The translations under genes and the position numbers were made by a program. DNA of 28,405 nucleotides from UBA6136 sp041178325 (GTDB lineage: Bacteria > Pseudomonadota > Gammaproteobacteria > Methylococcales > Methylococcaceae). Below are positions 1 through 7,513 of this stretch, piece by piece (the stretch's first letter is position 1; each line of letters starts with the position of its first letter). The stretch spans positions 1-28,405 of the forward strand of contig JBEGVN010000009.1 of the NCBI GenBank assembly GCA_041178325.1, read 5' to 3'. The notes under the pieces were generated by a model. It saw nothing but the letters and a program-made list of their open reading frames with translations. It did not search any database and had not been told where the DNA came from.

Positions 1-374
1 GGGCCGATTGGGTGTACACCTATCTCAAGTCCTTCTATGAAGACAACAAGCGTCCCTATGGCGTGAACAATGTCTTGTTGCCTAATGCGGCAATGCCGAA
101 TGTCCTGTGGGAACTTCAGGGGCCCCAGGTACCAGTCATTGAAGAGCATGGAGGTAAGTCAGAGGTTACAGGCCTCAAGCTTCAGCATGCTGGTACCCTG
201 ACGCCGCGGCAATTTAATGCTGTTGCCAATGATATCGTCAACTTCCTTACCTACGTTTCGGAGCCATCACTCCTTCAGCGGGTGCCTCTGGGTAAATACG
301 TCATTTTCTATCTCCTCTTCCTGACCTGGATTTTCCACCGTCTGAAGAAGGAATACTGGAAAGACATCGATTAA
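1..374 (+). CDS. petC: Cytochrome c1, C-terminal part (5' truncated by window)
   Basis: This is the C-terminal third of cytochrome c1, the heme subunit of the ubiquinol:cytochrome c reductase (bc1, complex III) in the inner membrane. The open frame runs from the window edge (first full codon at 3) with ADWVYTYLKSFY, a stretch typical of proteobacterial cytochrome c1. The AAMPNVLWELQG segment holds the Met expected to be the axial heme ligand. A single hydrophobic segment (about residues 91-111 counted from codon 12) followed by a basic tail, HRLKKEYWK, is the usual C-terminal membrane anchor. The heme-binding CxxCH and the N-terminus lie outside the window. In many proteobacteria petA and petB precede this gene and sspA-sspB follow; here sspB follows directly. 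Confidence 0.93.
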   Translation, partial: ADWVYTYLKSFYEDNKRPYGVNNVLLPNAAMPNVLWELQGPQVPVIEEHGGKSEVTGLKLQHAGTLTPRQFNAVANDIVNFLTYVSEPSLLQRVPLGKYVIFYLLFLTWIFHRLKKEYWKDID

Positions 375-381
375 TCATGAT

Positions 382-409
382 GCCGGATCTTTCAGGGTCC
401 GGCTTCTTC
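382..409 (+). terminator. Terminator-like hairpin after petC
   Basis: GCCGGA at 382-387 pairs exactly with TCCGGC at 398-403. The stem extends inward by three more pairs (two of them G-T) around a TTCA loop. TTCTTC follows at 404-409, a weak pyrimidine-rich tail. It sits 8 bases after the petC stop, so it probably ends the pet operon transcript and separates it from sspB. The T-tract is imperfect, so efficiency is uncertain. Confidence 0.5.
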
Positions 410-443
410 ACATTGGCAGCGAGCGCAGGCAGCGCAAGATTTT

Positions 444-845
444 TTGACGTTAAGCCATATGACGCCCCTCAAGCCCTATCTCATTCGTGCAGTATACGAT
501 TGGATTGTCGACAATCGGTTCACGCCTTATCTTTTGGTGAATGCTAAGGTCCCGGGGACAATCGTTCCGACCAACTTTGTCGAAGACGGACGGATTGTCC
601 TTAATCTGAGGCCTGAAGCCATTCAAGGGCTTGATATGAGCAGTGAGGGCATTTGCTTTAACGCGCGTTTTGGCGGTCAGCCGATGCGGGTTGATATTCC
701 AACCGTGGCGGTTCTTGCGCTCTACGCTCAGGAAAACGGAAGAGGCATGGTCTTCGACGATGAAGAAGATGATGATAATAACTCTCCACCCGAGCCACCT
801 CAGCCTGAGCCGAAGGGTAGACCCGCGCTCAGAGTCGTAAAGTAA
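444..845 (+). CDS. sspB: ClpXP protease specificity-enhancing factor SspB
   Basis: SspB is the adaptor that captures ssrA-tagged and some other substrates and delivers them to ClpXP. The folded domain spans about residues 5-105 and carries FTPYLLVNAKVPGT and the ICFNARFGGQPMRVDIP stretch typical of the family. An acidic, proline-rich linker (about 105-123) leads to the terminal GRPALRVVK, the ClpX-binding tail, which matches the known C-terminus of E. coli SspB. I chose the TTG at 444 because MTLSHMTPLKPYLIRA lines up without gaps with the E. coli N-terminus (MDLSQLTPRRPYLLRA). The ATG at 459 is the alternative and would give a form five residues shorter. No strong ribosome-binding site is visible for either. 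The usual upstream partner sspA is absent: only about 69 bases separate petC from this gene. Confidence 0.92.
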   Translation: MTLSHMTPLKPYLIRAVYDWIVDNRFTPYLLVNAKVPGTIVPTNFVEDGRIVLNLRPEAIQGLDMSSEGICFNARFGGQPMRVDIPTVAVLALYAQENGRGMVFDDEEDDDNNSPPEPPQPEPKGRPALRVVK

Positions 846-898
846 GCTTTGTGATTCCAGGGAACTTCGGTGAGGGTCCCGTGCACCAAAGAGCAATG

Positions 899-916
899 CC
901 CTGAGAGAGATCAGGG
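899..916 (+). other. Small hairpin upstream of msrB
   Basis: CCCTGA (899-904) and TCAGGG (911-916) form a perfect 6-base-pair stem around a GAGAGA loop, in the 97-base gap between sspB and msrB. There is no T-tract after it, so it is not a convincing intrinsic terminator. It may be a structural element of the msrB leader, or chance. Confidence 0.3.
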
Positions 917-942
917 AAACCACACGAGAACCAGGAAGTTTT

Positions 943-1416
943 ATGACATGGGATTGCTCCTCCTTTAAGAAACCCACCGCCGAAGAGCTTCGGCAATTAC
1001 TAAGTGATGAACAGTATCAGGTGACCCAGGCCGAGGGTACGGAGCGACCTTTCAAAAACCCCTACTGGAACCATCATGAGGTGGGCATCTACGTGGATGT
1101 GGTCTCTGGAGAACCGCTGTTTTGCTCGATTGATAAATTTGATTCGGGTACAGGGTGGCCGAGCTTTACGCGACCGATTTCCCAGGAAAGTGTAGTAACC
1201 AAGGCGGATCACTCCCTGTTTAGGGTCCGAACGGAGGTCAGAAGCCGACATGCGGACTCTCACCTTGGACATGTTTTTGAGGATGGCCCAGAGCCTACGG
1301 GGCAGCGATTTTGCATTAATTCAGCTGCCATTCGTTTCATCCCGCGAGACAGAATGAGGGATGAGGGTTATGCTGAATTTGAATCCTACTTTGAAGGCGA
1401 CGTTAACTCGTTTTGA
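943..1416 (+). CDS. msrB: Peptide-methionine (R)-S-oxide reductase MsrB
   Basis: MsrB reduces the R-epimer of methionine sulfoxide in oxidised proteins, using thioredoxin. Family hallmarks are LFCSIDKFDSGTGWPSF (about residues 59-75), HADSHLGHVFEDGPEPTGQRFC and the catalytic Cys124 in RFCINSAA. The four zinc-binding cysteines (two CxxC pairs) of the E. coli-type enzyme are missing, so this belongs to the zinc-free form. The usual resolving Cys in SGCGWP is replaced by Thr (SGTGWP). Cys5 or Cys61 could serve instead; Xanthomonas-type MsrB is known to use a distant N-terminal Cys. The ATG at 943 has AGGAAG at 933-938. At 157 residues the length is normal for a single-domain MsrB. No MsrA fusion is present. 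Confidence 0.95.
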   Translation: MTWDCSSFKKPTAEELRQLLSDEQYQVTQAEGTERPFKNPYWNHHEVGIYVDVVSGEPLFCSIDKFDSGTGWPSFTRPISQESVVTKADHSLFRVRTEVRSRHADSHLGHVFEDGPEPTGQRFCINSAAIRFIPRDRMRDEGYAEFESYFEGDVNSF

Positions 1417-1465
1417 CTAAGACGCTGAATTTGTCCACGTCTCTACTGATATTTCTGGTCCCACA

Positions 1466-3763
1466 TTGAGCAGCCGCAAGAAAACCAAATCCTCAGGTAA
1501 AACCACACGCTCCATTTTGGCCGAACGCGGTATCTTCTCCGTGGAAGAGCTGGCCAATGCTGACGTTGATCAACTCATGAAAATTCCCGGGCTCGGGAAG
1601 TCCAAGGCCAGTCGAATGGTTCGGGCAGCCAAGCATATGGCGGGGGTCGAACGGCGGGGCAGCGTTGCCGATAATTCTGAAACCCGAGCCGCCAATGACA
1701 AAGGGCAAATCAATCTCGCAGATGCTTCCCTGTATCTGAATCAAGAGCTCAGTCTGATCGAGTTCAATCGAAGAGTGCTCGAACAGGCAAAGGATGTCAG
1801 AACACCTTTGTTGGAACGGCTCAACTTCCTCTGCATTTCCTGTTCGAACCTGGATGAATTTTTTGAGGTTAGAACAGCGGGTCTTCTGCAGCGGGCTGAG
1901 TTGGGTGCGACAGCCACGGAACCGGACAATCTGACCCCTCAAGAAGCTTTGCTAGCTATCAGTCAGAGCTGTCATGCGCTTGTGAAGGAGCAGTATCGGG
2001 TTCTCAATGATGTGCTGATTCCTGCATTGGCGGGAGAGGGCGTTCATTTTCTGCGCCGCAGTGAGTGGACGCGAGCTCAGAAAGAATGGTTACAGACCTA
2101 CTTCAATGAAGATCTCTTGCCTATCCTGAGCCCGATCGGACTTGATCCGGCACATCCTTTCCCCCGGATTTTGAACAAGAGTCTTAATTTCATCATTTCT
2201 CTTGCAGGTAAGGATGCGTTTGGTCGCGAGATCGATCTTGCCATTCTTCAGGCGCCTCGTTCGTTGCCCAGAATCATTCCTCTTCCCGAGGGAATTGCCT
2301 CCGGAAAACATGATTTTGTCTTTCTTTCTTCAGTCATCCATGAGTTTGTCGGTGAGCTTTTTCACGGGGTTAAGGTAAAAAACCTTTATCAGTTTCGTGT
2401 GACCCGAAACAGCGAGATGTATCTGGATGAAGAGGAAATCGACGATTTGTTGAGAGCACTTGAGGGTGAGCTCAGTAGTCGTAACTATGGTGATGAAGTT
2501 CGACTAGAGGTTGCTGATAATTGTCCGCAAGTCATAACGGACTACCTTCTCGAACAGGTTGGACTGACCGAAGATCGTCTTTACAGGGTGCATGGGCCTG
2601 TAAATCTCAGTCGGCTTCGCGCTGTATATGATCTTCTCGATCGCCATGAACTCAAGTACCCAGCATTTATTCCTGGGGGGCCACAGGAAATTGCCGGTGG
2701 ACATGACCTTTTTGAAGCGATTCGCAAGCGGGATATCCTGCTGCACCATCCTTACGAGAGCTTTGCGCCGGTGGTCGAGCTCATTCGTCAGGCAGGGGAT
2801 GATCCCCATGTGGTTGCCATCAAGCAGACGCTTTATCGCACCGGTGCGGAGTCTCCGATTGTCGATGCACTCATCCGTGCCGCCAAGGCAGGCAAGGAAG
2901 TCACTGTCGTCGTCGAGCTTCGGGCCCGATTTGATGAAAGGGCCAATATTTCTTTGGCGAACCGGTTACAAGAGGCCGGTGTGCAGGTGGTCTATGGGAT
3001 CGTCGGTTACAAGACGCACGGCAAAATGCTTCTGATCCTTCGTCGTGAAGGCCAGCGTCTTCGCTACTACACGCATCTTGGAACCGGTAATTACCACCAG
3101 AGCACAGCGCGTCACTACACGGATTATGGTCTTCTTTCAGCGGATCAAGAGCTGGGGGAGGATGTCAGAAAGGTTTTGGTCCAGCTGACCAGTCTTGGAA
3201 AGGTTGGCCGATTTCACAAGTTGTTGCACGCACCTTTTACCCTCCATCAGTCACTGATCAAAAAAATCCAGCGAGAAACGGATCACGCCCTAGATGGCAA
3301 ACGCGCAAGGATCATTATTAAAGTCAATGCGGTAGCCGAGCCTCTTCTGATTCAGGCTCTTTATAAAGCTTCTATGGCGGGTGTTGAAATCAAGCTCATT
3401 GTCCGCGGTATTTGCTCTTTGCGTCCCGGAATTCCCGGCATCTCCGAGACGATAGAAGTGCGCTCGATTATTGGCCGCTTTTTGGAGCATAGCCGGGTCT
3501 ACTTTTTCGAGAACGATGGCAATCCCGAAGTTTTTGCCTCCAGTGCGGATTTCCTCCCAAGAAACATGTTTCGTCGGGTCGAGGTCTGTTTTCCGATGGT
3601 GCAGAAGAAATTGGCGGATCGCCTTCGTGAGGATCTTGAGGCCATTCTTCGGGACAACGTCAACGCGTGGATTCTGCAATCCGATGGAAGCTATGTTCGT
3701 GTCGAAGCAACCGCGCACCCTTTCGAGGCACAAACGTCGTTCCTTGAGCGTTTCAAGCGCTGA
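1466..3763 (+). CDS. ppk1: Polyphosphate kinase 1 with N-terminal helix-hairpin-helix domain
   Basis: Ppk1 reversibly polymerises the ATP gamma-phosphate into inorganic polyphosphate. The core begins near residue 87 (SLYLNQELSLIEFNRRVLEQA) and runs to the end. The two active-site histidines of the phospholipase-D-like domains are visible as His518 (YKTHGKMLLI) and His675 (LEHSRVYFF). The ATP-site region SNLDEFFEVR is at about 127-136. At 765 residues it is roughly 75 longer than the E. coli enzyme. The excess is an N-terminal extension: a basic start, then residues about 15-58 with IFSVEELANADVDQLMKIPG, a helix-hairpin-helix fold ending in GLGKSKASRMV. The start must be the TTG at 1466, because the frame upstream has no other start before a stop at 1418; the next Met (38, 51, 58) would cut the HhH. 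No clear ribosome-binding site is seen. The core call is very secure; the role of the extension is unknown. Confidence 0.96.
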   Translation: MSSRKKTKSSGKTTRSILAERGIFSVEELANADVDQLMKIPGLGKSKASRMVRAAKHMAGVERRGSVADNSETRAANDKGQINLADASLYLNQELSLIEFNRRVLEQAKDVRTPLLERLNFLCISCSNLDEFFEVRTAGLLQRAELGATATEPDNLTPQEALLAISQSCHALVKEQYRVLNDVLIPALAGEGVHFLRRSEWTRAQKEWLQTYFNEDLLPILSPIGLDPAHPFPRILNKSLNFIISLAGKDAFGREIDLAILQAPRSLPRIIPLPEGIASGKHDFVFLSSVIHEFVGELFHGVKVKNLYQFRVTRNSEMYLDEEEIDDLLRALEGELSSRNYGDEVRLEVADNCPQVITDYLLEQVGLTEDRLYRVHGPVNLSRLRAVYDLLDRHELKYPAFIPGGPQEIAGGHDLFEAIRKRDILLHHPYESFAPVVELIRQAGDDPHVVAIKQTLYRTGAESPIVDALIRAAKAGKEVTVVVELRARFDERANISLANRLQEAGVQVVYGIVGYKTHGKMLLILRREGQRLRYYTHLGTGNYHQSTARHYTDYGLLSADQELGEDVRKVLVQLTSLGKVGRFHKLLHAPFTLHQSLIKKIQRETDHALDGKRARIIIKVNAVAEPLLIQALYKASMAGVEIKLIVRGICSLRPGIPGISETIEVRSIIGRFLEHSRVYFFENDGNPEVFASSADFLPRNMFRRVEVCFPMVQKKLADRLREDLEAILRDNVNAWILQSDGSYVRVEATAHPFEAQTSFLERFKR

Positions 3764-3840
3764 TTACCTGTTAGAACCGGCCTAAATGCTGGAAGCAAAC
3801 GTTTGGCACAATTTCTGCCCCCAATTTTCTATACCCTTAC

Positions 3841-3869
3841 TCACTTCGGGCCAGTGATGGCTAGGCCCG
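3841..3869 (+). promoter_or_regulatory. Two overlapping hairpins in the acnB leader
   Basis: CGGGCC (3847-3852) pairs perfectly with GGCCCG (3864-3869) around an 11-base loop. TCACT (3841-3845) also pairs with AGTGA (3853-3857), enclosing the left arm of the first stem, so the two structures exclude one another. They lie 25 bases before the acnB start codon. The arrangement could be a ppk1 3' structure, an acnB leader switch, or chance; no T-tract follows. Confidence 0.3.
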
Positions 3870-3893
3870 TAATCCAACCCATCAGGAAATGCC

Positions 3894-6452
3894 ATGTCGA
3901 TGCTTGAAGAATATCGGAAACATGTTGCCGAACGGGCAGCAGAAGGTCTTGTTCCACAGCCGTTGACCGCTGAGTGGACCAGTCAGCTGGTCGAATTGAT
4001 CAAGTCCCCCATCAAAGGTGAAGAAGCTTTCCTGCTCGATCTTCTTGCGAACCGCGTGCCTGCCGGGGTTGATGAGGCTGCCTATGTCAAGGCGGGTTTC
4101 CTTGCGGCCATTGCCAAAGGCGAGGCGCACTCGCAGATTCTGAGTGCGGAAAACGCAGTTGAACTTCTTGGAACCATGCTGGGCGGATACAACGTTGCTC
4201 CCCTGGTTGATCTTCTCAATCATCCCTCTTTGGCCGGCAAGGCCCAGGAGGCCCTGAGTCGGACTTTGCTCATATTTGATGCATTTCATGATGTTGAAGA
4301 GAAGGCAAAGGCAGGCAATGCTGCAGCGAAAAGAGTTCTTGATGCATGGGCAGAGGCTGAATGGTTTACGCAGCGCATCAAAGTACCCGAATGCATCACC
4401 GTCACGGTTTTCAAGGTGCCCGGCGAAATCAATACCGATGATCTCTCTCCCGCGCAGGATGCCTGGTCGCGTCCGGATATCCCACTTCATGCCAAGGCCA
4501 TGCTGAAGGTTCCACGGGAGGGGGTAACCCAGGCTGAGTCTCAGATTCAACAATTGAAGGGCAAAGGTTTTCCGGTTGCCTTTGTCGGCGATGTCGTTGG
4601 AACAGGCTCATCTCGAAAGTCAGCGACCAACTCGGTCTTGTGGTACATCGGTGATGACATTCCGCATGTCCCAAACAAGCGCGATGGCGGCGTTTGTATT
4701 GGAGGCAAAATCGCTCCGATTTTCTTCAACACCATGGAGGATTCGGGAGCGCTTCCAATCGAATGTGATGTAAACGGACTTCAGACCGGAGACGTCATTG
4801 ATATTTATCCCTATGAGGGCGTGATTAGGTCGCATGGAAGCGGTGAGGAAAAGGTTCGCTTCTCGCTCCGCAACGATATTCTGCTGGATGAAGTTCAGGC
4901 AGGTGGGCGAATCCCGTTGATTATCGGCCGTGGACTGACAGATCGTGCGCGTAAGGCGCTGGGCTTGCCGGCCTCTGCTGTTTTCAGGCGGCCGGAGGCG
5001 GGTAAGGATTCAGGCAAGGGCTTCACGCTCGCGCAGAAAATGGTTGGCCGTGCCTGTGGCTTACCCGGGGTTCGTCCGGGGGTCTATTGTGAGCCGAAGA
5101 TGACCACCGTAGGTTCGCAAGACACGACTGGGCCAATGACGCGCGATGAGCTCAAGGATCTTGCCTGCCTTGGGTTTTCTGCAGATCTCGTCATGCAATC
5201 CTTTTGTCATACGGCAGCCTACCCCAAGCCGGTTGACGTCAAGGTTCATCACACCCTTCCGGACTTCATCATGAATCGTGGGGGGGTCTCGCTACGACCG
5301 GGAGATGGCATCATTCATTCTTGGCTTAACCGGATGTTGATGCCTGACACAGTGGGTACGGGCGGTGATTCACACACGCGCTTCCCGATCGGTATTTCCT
5401 TCCCTGCGGGGTCCGGGCTCGTGGCATTTGCAGCAGCCACTGGGGTCATGCCTCTGGATATGCCGGAATCCGTTCTGGTTCGGTTTAAAGGAAGCATGCA
5501 GCCGGGAATTACGCTTCGTGATCTGGTCCATGCCATTCCCTATGCGGCTATCCAGCGTGGGCTCCTCACGGTTGAAAAGAAAGGGAAGAAGAACATCTTC
5601 AATGGCCGAATTCTTGAAATCGAGGGTCTTCCGGATCTTAAGGTTGAACAAGCCTTTGAGCTTGCCGATGCCTCCGCGGAGCGATCGGCGGCTGCGTGTA
5701 CGGTGCGCCTCAATAAAGACCCAGTTCAGGAATATTTGACGTCCAATATCAGTCTTCTGGGGTGGATGATTCGAGAGGGCTATGGCGATGCAAGAACGCT
5801 GCAGCGGCGAATTGACGCGATGGAGGCCTGGCTTTCCAACCCGGAACTGCTTGAGCCCGATCATGATGCAGAATACGCTGAGATCATAGAGATTGATCTG
5901 GATGAGATTCGGGAGCCGTTGCTCTGTTGCCCGAATGATCCGGATGACGTCAAGCCGCTTTCTGAGGTTGCCGGAACATCCATTGATGAGGTCTTTCTGG
6001 GTTCCTGCATGACCAATATCGGCCATTTTAGGGCTGCAGGTCATATCCTTGAGAATCACTCACAGCAGGTGCCAGGAAGACTATGGATTGTACCTCCAAC
6101 CCGAATGGACCAAGCTGAGCTCACTTCTGAAGGCTTTTATGGCATCTTTGGTAAGGCGGGGGCCCGGACCGAGGTCCCGGGATGCTCTCTCTGTATGGGA
6201 AATCAGGCGCGAACTGCCGAAGGGGCTACGGTGGTCTCGACCAGCACTCGTAACTTCCCTAATCGTATGGGCGCCAATACTCAGGTTTTCCTGGCCTCGG
6301 CTGAGTTGGCATCCGTTTGTTCGGTTCTCGGGAAGATTCCGACGCCAAGTGAATACATGACTTTCATGTCAGGTCTCGCGGCAAAGGCGAACGAGACCTA
6401 TCGCTACATGAATTTCGACCAGATGAAGGATTACGCTTTGGACGAGGCTTAA
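3894..6452 (+). CDS. acnB: Aconitate hydratase B / 2-methylisocitrate dehydratase
   Basis: AcnB converts citrate to isocitrate in the TCA cycle with a [4Fe-4S] cluster, and in many bacteria also handles 2-methylisocitrate. The order of domains is AcnB-specific: HEAT-like N-terminal domain (about 1-160), then the swivel domain (about 165-380, with EINTDDLSPAQDAW and GDVVGTGSSRKSATNSV), then the three catalytic domains (GGDSHTRFPIGISFPAGSG near 490-510). The cluster ligands are Cys705 (LGSCMTNIGHFRAAG), Cys764 and Cys767 (PGCSLCMGNQART). At 852 residues it is the normal length. The ATG at 3894 is preceded by AGGAA at 3884-3888; a second in-frame ATG lies two codons on. Its stop codon TAA (6450-6452) overlaps that of the convergent membrane gene. 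Confidence 0.98.
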   Translation: MSMLEEYRKHVAERAAEGLVPQPLTAEWTSQLVELIKSPIKGEEAFLLDLLANRVPAGVDEAAYVKAGFLAAIAKGEAHSQILSAENAVELLGTMLGGYNVAPLVDLLNHPSLAGKAQEALSRTLLIFDAFHDVEEKAKAGNAAAKRVLDAWAEAEWFTQRIKVPECITVTVFKVPGEINTDDLSPAQDAWSRPDIPLHAKAMLKVPREGVTQAESQIQQLKGKGFPVAFVGDVVGTGSSRKSATNSVLWYIGDDIPHVPNKRDGGVCIGGKIAPIFFNTMEDSGALPIECDVNGLQTGDVIDIYPYEGVIRSHGSGEEKVRFSLRNDILLDEVQAGGRIPLIIGRGLTDRARKALGLPASAVFRRPEAGKDSGKGFTLAQKMVGRACGLPGVRPGVYCEPKMTTVGSQDTTGPMTRDELKDLACLGFSADLVMQSFCHTAAYPKPVDVKVHHTLPDFIMNRGGVSLRPGDGIIHSWLNRMLMPDTVGTGGDSHTRFPIGISFPAGSGLVAFAAATGVMPLDMPESVLVRFKGSMQPGITLRDLVHAIPYAAIQRGLLTVEKKGKKNIFNGRILEIEGLPDLKVEQAFELADASAERSAAACTVRLNKDPVQEYLTSNISLLGWMIREGYGDARTLQRRIDAMEAWLSNPELLEPDHDAEYAEIIEIDLDEIREPLLCCPNDPDDVKPLSEVAGTSIDEVFLGSCMTNIGHFRAAGHILENHSQQVPGRLWIVPPTRMDQAELTSEGFYGIFGKAGARTEVPGCSLCMGNQARTAEGATVVSTSTRNFPNRMGANTQVFLASAELASVCSVLGKIPTPSEYMTFMSGLAAKANETYRYMNFDQMKDYALDEA

Positions 6453-7513
6453 ACGTTGGGGTGAGAGGGGGACTCGGTCTCGGGAGAGTCCTCCTTTAGC
6501 CACTCGCGCCATACGGCGTGGGCAATGGCCAGAATTACAGGGCCAATAAAGAGCCCGATAAAGCCAAAGCTGATCAACCCGCCGACCAGACCCAAAACAA
6601 TCAGCGCAAAGGAAATGTGGCTGGCGTGGCTGATGAAAAAGGGTCTGACCAGATTGTCTACCCAGCTGACGACAAAGAATCCCCAGGCCAGGAGTCCTAA
6701 GCCATGGAGGGGTTCTCCCTGGGACAGAAGCCAAAGTGAACTTGGGATCCAGATCGTCACGGCACCGAAGGGAATCATGGCCATTAAAATTGTGGCAAGC
6801 GTGAGGAGGAGCGGCTCCTTGAGCCCTGCGCCCCAATAACCCATACCTGCAACGCTGCCTTGAACCATTGCGGTCAGCACGATTCCATAGAGCACAGCGC
6901 GAGCCGTTCTTTCCGCGATTGCAAAATAACTGGTTGCGGCGGGCCCGATCGTTTTATGAAGGCCACGTTTCACCTCCTCAAGCATCTCAACGCCGTCCCG
7001 ATACTGAAAAAACATCAGAAAAAGGATGAAGCCGACCTGACCGAGAACTAGGCCGATGCTACCTAGCATGGTGATCAGTCGATTGAGCAGCTCCTTGACC
7101 TGCGGAGCCAGGTGGTTTTTGAGCAATTCATCACTGCTTTCCATGTGATCAAAAAGCCCAGCAAGTTCCTTTCCAATGAAGGGAATGTGAGGGAGAGTCC
7201 GCGCCAGCGAAGGCGGATGCTCGATCAGGCCAGGAATCAGGCGCAAAAGTTCAGATCCTTCCCTTCGGATGACTGAGGAAACACCGATGAGAGGGAGAAT
7301 GACGACACAGCCCACAAGAAACACCATGATGCCGGCAGAGAAGTTAGGGCGCTCTCGACACAGTATGTGTACCTTGCGGTAAAGCGGCCAGGTACCGAAG
7401 CTGAGGATGATGGACCAGACAATCGGTTCTACCAGAGTGCCGAGTATTCGGTAAATCAGGAGGGCAAGCGCTCCAACTACAACAATCAGGGGTAGATTTC
7501 GGTTCAAGGTCAT
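6449..7513 (-). CDS. AI-2E family transporter (PerM/YdiK-type membrane protein)
   Basis: This is a polytopic inner-membrane protein of 354 residues in the AI-2E exporter family (formerly UPF0118). It has two N-terminal hydrophobic segments (about 8-40), one near 63-80, a long periplasmic-type region rich in Pro, Leu and charged residues (about 85-150), and a block of membrane segments from about 155 to 335. The family motif is seen as the GAVTIWIPSSLWLL segment and the late LVRPFFISHASHISFALIVLG region. Members move varied substrates, and the substrate here cannot be told. The ATG at 7513 overlaps the apaH stop by four bases (ATGA), so the two genes are probably translationally coupled. An upstream reading of 40 more residues is only the overlapping apaH frame. 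Its TAA shares bases with the acnB stop. Confidence 0.9.
   Translation of the reverse strand: MTLNRNLPLIVVVGALALLIYRILGTLVEPIVWSIILSFGTWPLYRKVHILCRERPNFSAGIMVFLVGCVVILPLIGVSSVIRREGSELLRLIPGLIEHPPSLARTLPHIPFIGKELAGLFDHMESSDELLKNHLAPQVKELLNRLITMLGSIGLVLGQVGFILFLMFFQYRDGVEMLEEVKRGLHKTIGPAATSYFAIAERTARAVLYGIVLTAMVQGSVAGMGYWGAGLKEPLLLTLATILMAMIPFGAVTIWIPSSLWLLSQGEPLHGLGLLAWGFFVVSWVDNLVRPFFISHASHISFALIVLGLVGGLISFGFIGLFIGPVILAIAHAVWREWLKEDSPETESPSHPNV

Noticed and set aside
450..977. Minus-strand open frame of 175 residues over sspB and its flank
   Set aside because: It lies opposite a clear SspB gene, has no recognisable protein pattern and spans the intergenic gap by chance.
3802..3832. Promoter-like TTGGCA and TATACC before acnB
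   Set aside because: The spacing (21 bases) is too long for a sigma-70 promoter and the -10 match is weak.
5370..6059. Minus-strand open frame of 229 residues inside acnB
   Set aside because: Antisense shadow of the highly conserved acnB coding sequence with no ribosome-binding site or family match.
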